Shown here piece after piece: positions 36,106 to 44,298 of a DNA stretch of 64,000 bases. Position 1 is the stretch's first letter. Each line of letters opens with the position of its first letter. The notes under the pieces were generated by a model. The model had not been told where the DNA came from and made no database searches. It worked only from the letters and a program-made list of their open reading frames with translations. The position numbers and the translations under genes were made by a program. The DNA lies in contig DATIWF010000064.1 of NCBI GenBank assembly GCA_035519535.1, forward strand, positions 35,048-99,047, in the 5' to 3' direction. The DNA is from DATEGZ01 sp035519535 (GTDB lineage Bacteria; Acidobacteriota; Vicinamibacteria; Vicinamibacterales; SCN-69-37).

Positions 36106-37227
36106 CTACCGGATCGGCAGCGACGCTTCGGCGTTGAAATCGAGCGCCGAGGTCTCACCGTGCTCGAGCTTGCGGAGCGCGGCGGCGGCAATCATGGCGG
36201 CGTTGTCGGTCGAGAGCGCCAGCGACGGTACGAACACCGGCAGGCCCTCGCGCTCGCCCCGCGCGGTCGCGTCGCGCCGGAGACGGCTGTTCGCCGACAC
36301 GCCGCCGGCGATGCCGATGCTCCGCGCGCCGAGCCAGCGCGCCGCGGCGAACGTGCGGTCCACCAGCGATTCCACGACGACGCGCTGGAAGCTCGCGCAG
36401 ACGTCTGCGACGTCCTGGCGCGAGAGCGGTCCGGCGTCGGCCGGCACGGCCAGGCCGGTGGCCGTCGCGACTCCTCGCTCGTCGAGATACCGCACGACCG
36501 CCGTCTTCAGCCCAGAAAAACTGAACTCCCCAAGATGCCGGCGCGCCTGTGGAAACGGCGAGGGCGCGAGATCGGCGGGCGGCGGGTTGCGATCGGCGTG
36601 CGTCAGACGCGTCCGCGGCAGATCGACCGCGTGGTCGTTGCCCTCGCGCGCGAGGCGATCGACCGGCGGCCCGCCCGGATACCCCAACCCCAGGAGCTTC
36701 GCCACCTTGTCGTACGCCTCGCCGGCTGCATCGTCCCGCGTTCGGCCGACGAGCTGATACACGCCAGGTTCGGGAACGAGGTACAGACTGGTATGTCCGC
36801 CGGAGACCACGAGGACCGCCGCCGGCAGCGGGATCGGTCCGTGCTCGAGCACAATCGATTCGATGTGGCCGGCCAGGTGGTGCACGGCCACCACCGGCTT
36901 GCCCAGGCTCGCCGCGACTGCCTTCGCGAACGACACGCCCACGAGGAGCGATCCCACGAGGCCCGGTCCCTGCGTGACAGCGATGGCATCGAGATCCGCC
37001 CACCGCACCCCGGCGTCGGCCAGCGCGCGCTCGACCACGCCGCAGATGTCGCGGACATGCTGGCGCGACGCAATCTCCGGCACGACCCCGCCCCATTCAC
37101 GATGAATCTCGGCCTGCGAGGCGATGACGTTCGAGCGGATCCGCCACGGCCGCGCCTCGACGCCGGTCGTGGAGACCACGGCCGCAGCCGTTTCATCGCA
37201 CGAGGTTTCGATGCCGAGGACGTTCAT
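36106..37227 (-). CDS. tsaD: tRNA N6-threonylcarbamoyltransferase subunit TsaD
   Basis: 373 residues, slightly longer than most TsaD. It transfers the threonylcarbamoyl group to adenosine 37 of ANN-decoding tRNAs, with TsaB and TsaE, which are not in the window. Seen: GIETSCDETAAAVV at 5-18, HREWGGVVPEIASRQH, the metal motif HHLAGH, GGHTSLYLV, and a C-terminal GGVSANSRLR. Its ATG overlaps the mtnA stop as ATGA. Confidence 0.96.
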   Translation of the reverse strand: MNVLGIETSCDETAAAVVSTTGVEARPWRIRSNVIASQAEIHREWGGVVPEIASRQHVRDICGVVERALADAGVRWADLDAIAVTQGPGLVGSLLVGVSFAKAVAASLGKPVVAVHHLAGHIESIVLEHGPIPLPAAVLVVSGGHTSLYLVPEPGVYQLVGRTRDDAAGEAYDKVAKLLGLGYPGGPPVDRLAREGNDHAVDLPRTRLTHADRNPPPADLAPSPFPQARRHLGEFSFSGLKTAVVRYLDERGVATATGLAVPADAGPLSRQDVADVCASFQRVVVESLVDRTFAAARWLGARSIGIAGGVSANSRLRRDATARGEREGLPVFVPSLALSTDNAAMIAAAALRKLEHGETSALDFNAEASLPIR

Positions 37228-38354
37228 GGAATGTTGACGACATTCACGTTCCTTGGACCCGACGTACCCGACGTACCTGACGTACCTGACGTACCCGACG
37301 TACCCGACGTACCGACGTCGAACAGGGATCTCAGTGACTGCTCGTACGGCGGCCGCGCGATGCCGCGCTCGGTGATGATCCCCGCGATCAACCGCGCCGG
37401 CGTGACGTCGAATGCCGGGTTCCAGACGCTCGCGCCCTCGGGCGCGAGGCGCGTGGGCCCCAGGTGCGTGATCTCGCGAGCGTGACGCTGCTCGATGGGA
37501 ATGTGGTCGCCGTCAGGCGTTTTCAGATCGATCGTCGAGAGCGGCGCAGCGACGTAGAACGCCACGCCGTGGGCCTGCGCCATCATCGCGACGGTGTAGG
37601 TGCCGATCTTGTTCGCGACGTCGCCGTTCGCCGCGATTCGATCGGCCCCGACGACGACGAAATCGATCTCGCCGCGGCGCATGAGCGGCCCGGCCATGCT
37701 GTCGGTGATGACGGTCGTCGGGACGTGGTCGCGCACCAGTTCCCACGCGGTGAGCCGCGCGCCCTGGAGGAACGGCCGCGTCTCGTCGGCGAACACCTGC
37801 GCGACTTTGCCCTGCTCGGCGGCCGCGCGAATTACGCCGAGGGCCGTGCCGTAGCCCGCTGTCGCGAGCGCCCCGGCGTTGCAGTGCGTCAGGATGCGCG
37901 CGTTGGCGGGCACCACCTCCGCGCCGAAGCGGCCCATCGTCCGGCAGCTCTCGACGTCCTCGTCATGGATCGCGCGGGCCTCACGCTCGAGGCGGTCCTT
38001 GAGCTCCTCGACTGACTGTCCCTCGCGGACGCCCAGGCCGAAGCTCTGCTTCATCCGCTCGATCGCCCAGAACAGATTGACGGCCGTCGGCCGCGTTCCC
38101 GCCATCAGCGCGCAGAGCTTGTTGAACTCGACGGCGAACTGCTTCGTGCCCCTGGCCTTGCTTCTGCGCATGCCGAGCGCGAGCCCCATCGCCGCCGCGA
38201 CGCCAATCGCCGGCGCGCCGCGGATCACCATCGTCTTGATGGCGCGCGCGACTTCCTGCGGCGTCTTGCAGCGAACGTAGATCTCCTGACCAGGCAGCTT
38301 GCGCTGGTCGATCATCACGACGGCGTCGGGTTGCCACTCGATGGTCGGGAGCAC
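37224..38354 (-). CDS. mtnA: S-methyl-5-thioribose-1-phosphate isomerase with repeat-derived C-terminus
   Basis: 376 residues from the GTG at 38352-38354. Catalyses isomerisation in the methionine salvage pathway. Catalytic Cys158 (THCNAG) and Asp238 (GADRI) are present, with RGAPAIGVAAAMG and ANGDVANKIGTY. The family normally ends near ERGIARPPYEQSL (residues 329-341). Here about 35 extra residues follow, including six GTS triplets (348-365), because the reading frame runs through a family B 9-bp repeat. The extension ends in an ATGA overlap with tsaD. An upstream start would overlap cdd. Confidence 0.93.
   Translation of the reverse strand: MLPTIEWQPDAVVMIDQRKLPGQEIYVRCKTPQEVARAIKTMVIRGAPAIGVAAAMGLALGMRRSKARGTKQFAVEFNKLCALMAGTRPTAVNLFWAIERMKQSFGLGVREGQSVEELKDRLEREARAIHDEDVESCRTMGRFGAEVVPANARILTHCNAGALATAGYGTALGVIRAAAEQGKVAQVFADETRPFLQGARLTAWELVRDHVPTTVITDSMAGPLMRRGEIDFVVVGADRIAANGDVANKIGTYTVAMMAQAHGVAFYVAAPLSTIDLKTPDGDHIPIEQRHAREITHLGPTRLAPEGASVWNPAFDVTPARLIAGIITERGIARPPYEQSLRSLFDVGTSGTSGTSGTSGTSGTSGPRNVNVVNIP
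37248..37313. repeat. Family B 9-bp array inside mtnA (copy B2)
   Basis: The head gttccttggaccc (37248-37260) differs at one base from the head of copy B1. It is followed by five full gacgtaccY units and a truncated sixth. Unlike B1 it lies inside a coding frame, where it yields Gly-Thr-Ser on the minus strand. Confidence 0.93.
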
Positions 38355-38398
38355 GACAAAATCATAACGGATCGGGCCCGGGGCCTCAGGCCTGAGCC

Positions 38399-38794
38399 CT
38401 ACTTGAGCAGCCTGCCGTCGAACGGGAGCGGCAGCAGTTCGCGCATCTGGTGCTGGCCGGTGATCGTCTGGAGATTCGCCATGACCACTGGGATGTCGCC
38501 GCAGTATTCCCAGAGCAGCTGGCGACACGGGCCACAGGGCGGCGTGGGCGCGGCCGTGTCGGCGACGACCGCGATCATCGTGAATTCGCGAGCGCCCTCG
38601 GACAGCGCCTTGAAGAGAGCGACACGCTCGGCGCACATCGTCAGTCCGTACGAGGCGTTCTCGACGTTGCAGCCGGAGTAGATCGTTCCGTCGCGGGCGA
38701 GCAGGGCCGCCCCGACCTTGAACGTCGAGTACGGCGCGAGGGCGCGATCGCGCGCGGCGCGCGCCGCCGCGACGAGCCGATCAGAGTCGCTCAA
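38399..38794 (-). CDS. cdd: Cytidine deaminase
   Basis: 131 residues, normal for tetrameric cytidine deaminase, which converts cytidine and deoxycytidine to uridine forms. Zinc site: CAERVALFKA with the catalytic Glu and one Cys, and PCGPCRQ with the two further cysteines. SGCNVENASYG is also conserved. Its start overlaps the end of pnp by 14 bases. Confidence 0.96.
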   Translation of the reverse strand: MSDSDRLVAAARAARDRALAPYSTFKVGAALLARDGTIYSGCNVENASYGLTMCAERVALFKALSEGAREFTMIAVVADTAAPTPPCGPCRQLLWEYCGDIPVVMANLQTITGQHQMRELLPLPFDGRLLK

Positions 38795-39608
38795 GGACGC
38801 CCTCCAGCAGCGCGATGAACTGGCCGCGCACCCGGCCCGTCGTCTCGATCACTTCCTCCTCGGTCAGCGGCTGCGGCAGGATGCCCGCCGCCATGTTGGA
38901 GATGCACGAGATGCCGAGGACCTCGATCCCCATGTGCCGCGCGACGATCGCCTCGGGCACCGTGGACATGCCGACGGCGTCGGCACCGAGCGTCCGAAAG
39001 GCGCGGATTTCGGCCGGCGTCTCGTAGCTGGGCCCGGTCACGGCGACGTACACGCCGTGTTCAATCGGCAGCGGGATGGCCTTCGCCGCCGCGTCGGCGA
39101 TCGCCCGCAAGCGGCGCGAGTACACTTCCGACATGTCCGGAAAGCGCCGTCCGAATCGATCCTCGTTGGGCCCGATGAGCGGATTGGTGCCGAGCAGGTT
39201 GATGTGGTCGTCGATGACCATCAGCGCGCCCTGGCCGAAGCGCGTGTTGATGCCGCCGGCGGCGTTCGTCAGCATCACGACCTTGACGCCGAGGAGGCCC
39301 AGCACGCGCATCGCGAACGTGACCGTCGGCAGGTCGTGCCCTTCGTAGAAATGCGCGCGGCCCGACAGCGCCAGGATGCGCCGCCCGCGCGCCGTGCCGG
39401 CGACGAGCCGGCCCGCGTGCCCCACCACACGGGAGGCCGGCCAGTAGGGAATCCGCTCGTACTCGATCGTCGTGGCGTCGGCGAGGCTCGCCGCGAAGGC
39501 GCCGAGCCCCGACCCGAGGACAGCCGCGACCTCGGGCACGACGCGGAGCCGACCGCGCAGAAACGCGGCCGCCTGCTCGACTTTGTCGTAGTAGCGCGCG
39601 TGATCCAT
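38781..39608 (-). CDS. Purine-nucleoside phosphorylase
   Basis: 275 residues from the ATG at 39606-39608; the frame is open further upstream, but that stretch overlaps the transporter gene. It is a trimeric PNP of the PunA/human type: VLGSGLGAF, GHAGRL, RAHFYEGHDLP, LTNAAGGIN and SYETPAEIRAFR with a catalytic Asn. It phosphorolyses inosine and guanosine. MTA phosphorylase is less likely because the MTAP signature is absent, although mtnA lies in the same operon. Confidence 0.93.
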   Translation of the reverse strand: MDHARYYDKVEQAAAFLRGRLRVVPEVAAVLGSGLGAFAASLADATTIEYERIPYWPASRVVGHAGRLVAGTARGRRILALSGRAHFYEGHDLPTVTFAMRVLGLLGVKVVMLTNAAGGINTRFGQGALMVIDDHINLLGTNPLIGPNEDRFGRRFPDMSEVYSRRLRAIADAAAKAIPLPIEHGVYVAVTGPSYETPAEIRAFRTLGADAVGMSTVPEAIVARHMGIEVLGISCISNMAAGILPQPLTEEEVIETTGRVRGQFIALLEGVLERL

Positions 39609-39613
39609 CGGCG

Positions 39614-40873
39614 TCAGAGGAGGAGGGCCGCGATGCACGCCGACGCGAAGTTGGCGAGCGTGCCGGCGAGCATGGCGCGCAGTCCGAGCCTCGCGAGGTC
39701 GTGACGCCGCTCCGGCACGAGCGCGCCGATGCCGCCAATCTGGATGCCGATCGACGAGAAATTGGCGAAGCCGCACAGCGCGAACGTCGCGACCGTGAAC
39801 GACCGCGGGTCGAGCGCGTCCTTCATCGGGCCCAGCTGGGCGAACGCGATGAACTCGTTGAGCACCATGCGCGTGCCGAGCAGATTGCCGATCGTCGCCG
39901 CGTCGCGCCACGGCACGCCGAGACTCCAGGCCACGGGCGCGAACACCCAGCCGAACACCTTCTGCAGGCTGAAGTCCGGCATGTGGATCCACCCGCCGAC
40001 CCAGCCCAGGATCGCGTTGGTCAGCGCGATGAGCGCGACGAAGGAGATCAGCATGGCGATGACGTTCATCGCCAGGTGCAAGCCCTCGCCCGTGCCGCGG
40101 CCCGCGGCGTCAATGACGTTCACGTCCGTCTTCGGCACCTCCAGCCGTACGGTGCCCATCGTCTCCGGCACCCCGGTCTCGGGCACGAACATCTTCGCCA
40201 TCATCAGCGTGCCCGGCGCCGTCATGATCACGGCGGTGAGCAGGTGCTTCGGCTCGATGCCGAACGCGATGTAGGCCGCCATGATGCCGCCGGAGATGTG
40301 CGCCATGCCGGATGTCATCACGGTCATGAGCTCCGACTCGGTCATCTTCGGCAGGTACGGGCGGATGGTCAGGGGCGCCTCGGTCTGTCCCATGAAGATG
40401 CTGGCCGCGACGTTGAGCGACTCCGCGCCGCTCGCGCCCAGCACCTTGTTCATCACGAGCGCGAACAGGCGCACGACGATTTGCATGATGCCGAAGTAGT
40501 AGAGGATCGCGAAGAGCGCGGCGATGAAGATGATGGTCGGCGCGATCTGGAAGGCGAAGATCGTGCCGTACTGGGCGCCTTCGGGTCCAAGCACCTTCGT
40601 CATGACCTGCGTCCAGACGGGCTGATTCCCGATCGCCCCGAAGACGAACGACGACCCGACCGAAGCGAAGCCCAGGAGGTCGCGGATCTTGTCGCCCAGG
40701 ACCCCGAACACGGTCTGCCCGACGCTCGTCTTGATGACGATCACTGCGAACAGGAACTGCAGGCCGAAGCCCCACACGATCGTGCGCGCCCGAATCGCCC
40801 GCCGGTTGGTCGAGAGTGCATAGGCGGTCAGCGCGATCAGCGCCAGGCCACACAGGGGCTGCAGACGGGTCAT
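39614..40873 (-). CDS. Concentrative nucleoside transporter (CNT family)
   Basis: 419 residues with about ten hydrophobic segments. The family signatures GQTEAPLTIRPYL and NFSSIGIQIGGIG are seen. CNT proteins import nucleosides with a sodium or proton gradient across the inner membrane. The gene lies between pnp (5-base gap) and the pyrimidine phosphorylase (4-base overlap), which fits nucleoside uptake and breakdown. Confidence 0.93.
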   Translation of the reverse strand: MTRLQPLCGLALIALTAYALSTNRRAIRARTIVWGFGLQFLFAVIVIKTSVGQTVFGVLGDKIRDLLGFASVGSSFVFGAIGNQPVWTQVMTKVLGPEGAQYGTIFAFQIAPTIIFIAALFAILYYFGIMQIVVRLFALVMNKVLGASGAESLNVAASIFMGQTEAPLTIRPYLPKMTESELMTVMTSGMAHISGGIMAAYIAFGIEPKHLLTAVIMTAPGTLMMAKMFVPETGVPETMGTVRLEVPKTDVNVIDAAGRGTGEGLHLAMNVIAMLISFVALIALTNAILGWVGGWIHMPDFSLQKVFGWVFAPVAWSLGVPWRDAATIGNLLGTRMVLNEFIAFAQLGPMKDALDPRSFTVATFALCGFANFSSIGIQIGGIGALVPERRHDLARLGLRAMLAGTLANFASACIAALLL

Positions 40874-42174
40874 CTCACCACTCCAATCACCAGCGGGCGC
40901 GCGGCAGGTGCCGCATCGCGGATCTCGACCGCGCGATCGAGCAGCACGCGGGCGGCGCCGACCCGCGCCGCCTCGTCACACGCAATCATCAGCACGTCCT
41001 CGCCGGCGCGCACCGTCGTCCCGACCGGCACGATGACCTCGATTCCGACGGCCGGGTTGACGGCGGCGTCGGCGCGATCGCGACCGGCGCCAAGCGCGAC
41101 GGCCGCCCGGCCCACGAGCTCGGCGTCCATCGCGGCCACCACGCCCGCCCGGGGCGCCCGCCAGGACTCCTTGTGGCGCACGGCTGGTAGCCGGGCGTAG
41201 TCGTCAATCACGCCGGGATCGCCGCCCTGCGCGGCGATGATCGTTCGAAACGCCTCGACGCCCGCGCCGCTCGAGAGCGCCGTCCGCACGCGCCGTTCGG
41301 CGTCGGCCTCGTCCGCCGCGACGCCGGCCGCGCAGAGCATCCGGGCCGCGAGCTGCACGGAAAGATCCTCGACGTCCTTCGGTCCACGGCCCTTCAAGGT
41401 CTCGATCGACTCGATCACTTCGTTCGCGTTGCCGACGGCGCGCCCGAGCGGCGCGTCCATCGACGTCAGCAGCGCTTCCGTGCGCACGCCGTTGCGAGTC
41501 GCGATGCCGCACAGCCATTCGGCGAGCGCCCGCGCGTCGGCCTCGGTCTTCATGAAGGCGCCGCGGCCAACCTTGACGTCGAGCACGAGCGCGCCAATGC
41601 CCTCGGCGATTTTCTTGCTCAGGATCGAAGCGCAGATGAGCGGGATGCTCTCGACCGTCCCCGTCACGTCGCGCAACGAGTACAGCCGGCGATCGGCCGG
41701 CGCGATCTCGTCGGTCTGTCCGATCAGCACGCAGCGGGTCGCCTTGAGGACCCGCCGCATTTCGTCCAGCGACAGCCGCGTGCGAAACCCGGGAATCGCC
41801 TCGAGCTTGTCGAGCGTGCCGCCGGTGTGACCCAGCCCGCGCCCCGACATCATCGGCACGATCGCGCCGCAGGCGACCGCCAGCGGCGCCAGGACGAGCG
41901 ACGTCTTGTCGCCGACGCCGCCGGTCGAATGCTTGTCCACCGGCGTGCCGCCGAATTCCGAGAGGTCCAGGCGCCGGCCCGACTTCACCATCGCGTCGGT
42001 CAGCACCGACGCCTCGTCGAGTGTCATCCCGCGGAGCACGACCGCCATGAGCAGCGCCGCGATTTGGTAGTCGGGCCACGATCCGTCGGTCACGCCGGCG
42101 ACGAACGCGCGCACGTCGGTCTCAGCCAGCGCTCCTCCATCGCGCTTCTGGCGAATCAGATCGACCGCGCGCAT
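40870..42174 (-). CDS. Thymidine/pyrimidine-nucleoside phosphorylase
   Basis: 434 residues from the ATG at 42172-42174. The family signature SGRGLGHTGGTLDKLEAI, in pieces, and the phosphate site DKHSTGGVGDKTSL are clear. It phosphorolyses thymidine, deoxyuridine or uridine. It could be DeoA or the wider-specificity Pdp, which sequence alone does not settle. It is first in the nucleoside operon and divergent from the gene at 42200. A TATACT on the minus strand (42184-42189) lies only 10 bases from the start. Confidence 0.93.
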   Translation of the reverse strand: MRAVDLIRQKRDGGALAETDVRAFVAGVTDGSWPDYQIAALLMAVVLRGMTLDEASVLTDAMVKSGRRLDLSEFGGTPVDKHSTGGVGDKTSLVLAPLAVACGAIVPMMSGRGLGHTGGTLDKLEAIPGFRTRLSLDEMRRVLKATRCVLIGQTDEIAPADRRLYSLRDVTGTVESIPLICASILSKKIAEGIGALVLDVKVGRGAFMKTEADARALAEWLCGIATRNGVRTEALLTSMDAPLGRAVGNANEVIESIETLKGRGPKDVEDLSVQLAARMLCAAGVAADEADAERRVRTALSSGAGVEAFRTIIAAQGGDPGVIDDYARLPAVRHKESWRAPRAGVVAAMDAELVGRAAVALGAGRDRADAAVNPAVGIEVIVPVGTTVRAGEDVLMIACDEAARVGAARVLLDRAVEIRDAAPAARPLVIGVVR

Positions 42175-42183
42175 GCGGGGCCA

Positions 42184-42189
42184 AGTATA
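42184..42189 (-). promoter_or_regulatory. Possible -10 element for the nucleoside operon
   Basis: TATACT on the minus strand, 10 bases before the start codon of the phosphorylase gene. If used, the message would be nearly leaderless. No clear -35 is seen. Confidence 0.3.
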
Positions 42190-42199
42190 GTGGGAAACC

Positions 42200-42649
42200 A
42201 TGACCGACACCGGACGCGTCCTGCTGACCGCAGCCGTGCTCTCGGCTTCGGCGTTCGGCGTGCTGGCGTGGCGGGTCGGCCGCGCGGATCCTTCACTGCC
42301 CGATCGCCGCGTCGGTGAGCTGCGGGTGGCGCAGTGGGCCGCGATTCTGCTCGCCGCGACCGCGGGCATTCCCGTCGGCCTCGCCGTCGCGCTTCCCACG
42401 ATCCCGGCCGGGCACCTCGATGCGGCCATCGGCGTGGGCTTCGTGCTGTTCGCGGGGTTCGTGCAGCTGCGCGATCCCCGCGAGGGCCTGGCGCTCGCCG
42501 CCGCCGGGTTCGTGCTCCACGCGCTCGTGGACCTCGCGCACCGGCCGGGCTGGCTCTCGCCGGATCTCGTCCCGCGCTGGTACGTCGTGGGCTGCGCGAG
42601 TTACAACGTGTTCATCGCCGCACTATGCTATTGGGCCAGACGCCGATGA
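42200..42649 (+). CDS. Small integral membrane protein of unknown function
   Basis: 149 residues with about four membrane segments (VLLTAAVLSASAFGVLAW, AAILLAATAGIPVGLAVAL, AAIGVGFVLFAGFVQL, GLALAAAGFVLHALVDLAH). The HALVDLAHRPG and PRWYVVGCASYN stretches suggest a conserved unknown family. Its stop overlaps the next gene's ATG (ATGA). Confidence 0.7.
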   Translation: MTDTGRVLLTAAVLSASAFGVLAWRVGRADPSLPDRRVGELRVAQWAAILLAATAGIPVGLAVALPTIPAGHLDAAIGVGFVLFAGFVQLRDPREGLALAAAGFVLHALVDLAHRPGWLSPDLVPRWYVVGCASYNVFIAALCYWARRR

Positions 42650-44298
42650 GAGTGCGCGCCGGCCTGACGCTCGTGCTCGTCGCCCTCGCCGCCGGGCTCG
42701 TGGGGCCCGCGCCGGCCGCACAGTCCGCGCCGCCCCGTCTCGTCGTGCTGCTCGTCGTCGATCAATTCCGCGGCGACTATCCCGAGACCTACGGCCGGCA
42801 ATGGACCCATGGGCTCGCGCGCCTCTTCCGCGACGGCGCGGTGTTCACGCACGCGGCGTATCCGTACAGCAACACCGTGACGTGCGCCGGCCACGCGACG
42901 ATTGGCACCGGCGCGCTGCCAAGCGCGCACGGCATGATCGGCAACTCGTGGTACGACCCGGACAGCAAGCGGACGATCCTGTGTTCGAACGACCCGGCCT
43001 CGACGTCGGTGCCCTTCGGCGGCGGCATCGGCACGGAGCACCAGGGGCCGCGCTCGCTGCTGATTCCAACGCTCGCCGACGAACTGCGGCGGCAGGCTCG
43101 CCAGCCGCCGCAGATCGTCGCGATCTCGCTCAAGCCGCGATCCGCCATCGGCCTCGGCGGTCACGGCGGGCCCGGCACGATGGTGCTGTGGGAAGAGGAC
43201 AACGGCACCTGGGCCACGTCCGACGCCTACACGAAGACCCCCTGGCCCGTCGTCGACGAATACGTCCGCGCGCACCCGATCGCCTCGGCGTACGGTCAGG
43301 TGTGGACGCGTCTCCTGCCCGACTCCGCGTATCTCTATGACGATGACGCCCCGGGCGAGGCGTCGCCACGGCCGTGGACCCGCACCTTTCCGCATCCGCT
43401 CGAGAGCCCGACGGGCAAGCCCGACGCGACCTTCGTGTCAGCCTGGGAACGATCGCCCTGGAGCGACGCCTACCTTGGCGATCTGCTGGCCACGCTGGTC
43501 CCGCGATTGGGGCTCGGGCGACAATCCGGCACGGACTTCCTGGCCGTGAGCTTCTCTGCCCTGGACCTCGTCGGGCACGAATACGGCCCGCGAAGCCACG
43601 AAGTGCAGGACGTCATGGCCCGCCTCGACATCGTCGTCGGAATGCTCCTGGACACGCTCGACCGCGTCGTCGGCCGCGACAAGTACGTGCTGGCGATGTC
43701 GGCCGATCACGGCGTCGCCGTCATTCCGGAACAAGCGATCGCGCTCGGCCTCGACGCGGGCCGCGTCCGGGCGAACGACCTGCGTCAGGCGGCGCAGGCG
43801 GCAATCGCGGGCGTGCTGGGCGACGGCGTGTACGTCCTCACGTACGCGGAGGAAAGTCTGTATCTCACGCCCGGCACGGTCGATCGGCTGCGCGGGAAGC
43901 CCGGCGCGCTCGACGCCGTCAAGACAGCGCTTGCCGCGAGCCCCGGTCTGGCGCGCGTGTATTCGGCCGACGAGCTCGCGGGCACCGCGCCCACCGACGA
44001 TCCCCTGCTGGCCAAGGCCCGCCTCAGCTATCGCCCGGGCCGCAGCGGCGACCTCGTCGTCATCATGAAGCCCAACTGGATCGTCCACGGCGCGACCGGC
44101 ACGACGCACGGCACGCCGTACGAGTACGACGAACACGTGCCCGTCGTCTTCTTCGGCGCCGGCATTCGACGCGGCCGGTACGACGGCGCGGCGACGCCGG
44201 CCGACATCGCGCCGACGCTCGCGTCGCTCATCGGCGTGACGCTCCCGTACGCGAGCGGGCACGTCCTGTCCGACGCTCTGCTGACCACGGCGCGGTAA
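42646..44298 (+). CDS. PafA-like alkaline phosphatase family protein, secreted
   Basis: 550 residues with an N-terminal signal peptide (VRAGLTLVLVALAAGLVGP). It is a phosphodiesterase/alkaline phosphatase superfamily member. The nucleophile region is NTVTCAGHATIGTG with a Thr nucleophile, as in PafA; VVDQFRGDY and DHGVAVIPEQA supply metal ligands. It probably removes phosphate from periplasmic or outside esters. It overlaps both neighbours. Confidence 0.87.
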   Translation: MRVRAGLTLVLVALAAGLVGPAPAAQSAPPRLVVLLVVDQFRGDYPETYGRQWTHGLARLFRDGAVFTHAAYPYSNTVTCAGHATIGTGALPSAHGMIGNSWYDPDSKRTILCSNDPASTSVPFGGGIGTEHQGPRSLLIPTLADELRRQARQPPQIVAISLKPRSAIGLGGHGGPGTMVLWEEDNGTWATSDAYTKTPWPVVDEYVRAHPIASAYGQVWTRLLPDSAYLYDDDAPGEASPRPWTRTFPHPLESPTGKPDATFVSAWERSPWSDAYLGDLLATLVPRLGLGRQSGTDFLAVSFSALDLVGHEYGPRSHEVQDVMARLDIVVGMLLDTLDRVVGRDKYVLAMSADHGVAVIPEQAIALGLDAGRVRANDLRQAAQAAIAGVLGDGVYVLTYAEESLYLTPGTVDRLRGKPGALDAVKTALAASPGLARVYSADELAGTAPTDDPLLAKARLSYRPGRSGDLVVIMKPNWIVHGATGTTHGTPYEYDEHVPVVFFGAGIRRGRYDGAATPADIAPTLASLIGVTLPYASGHVLSDALLTTAR

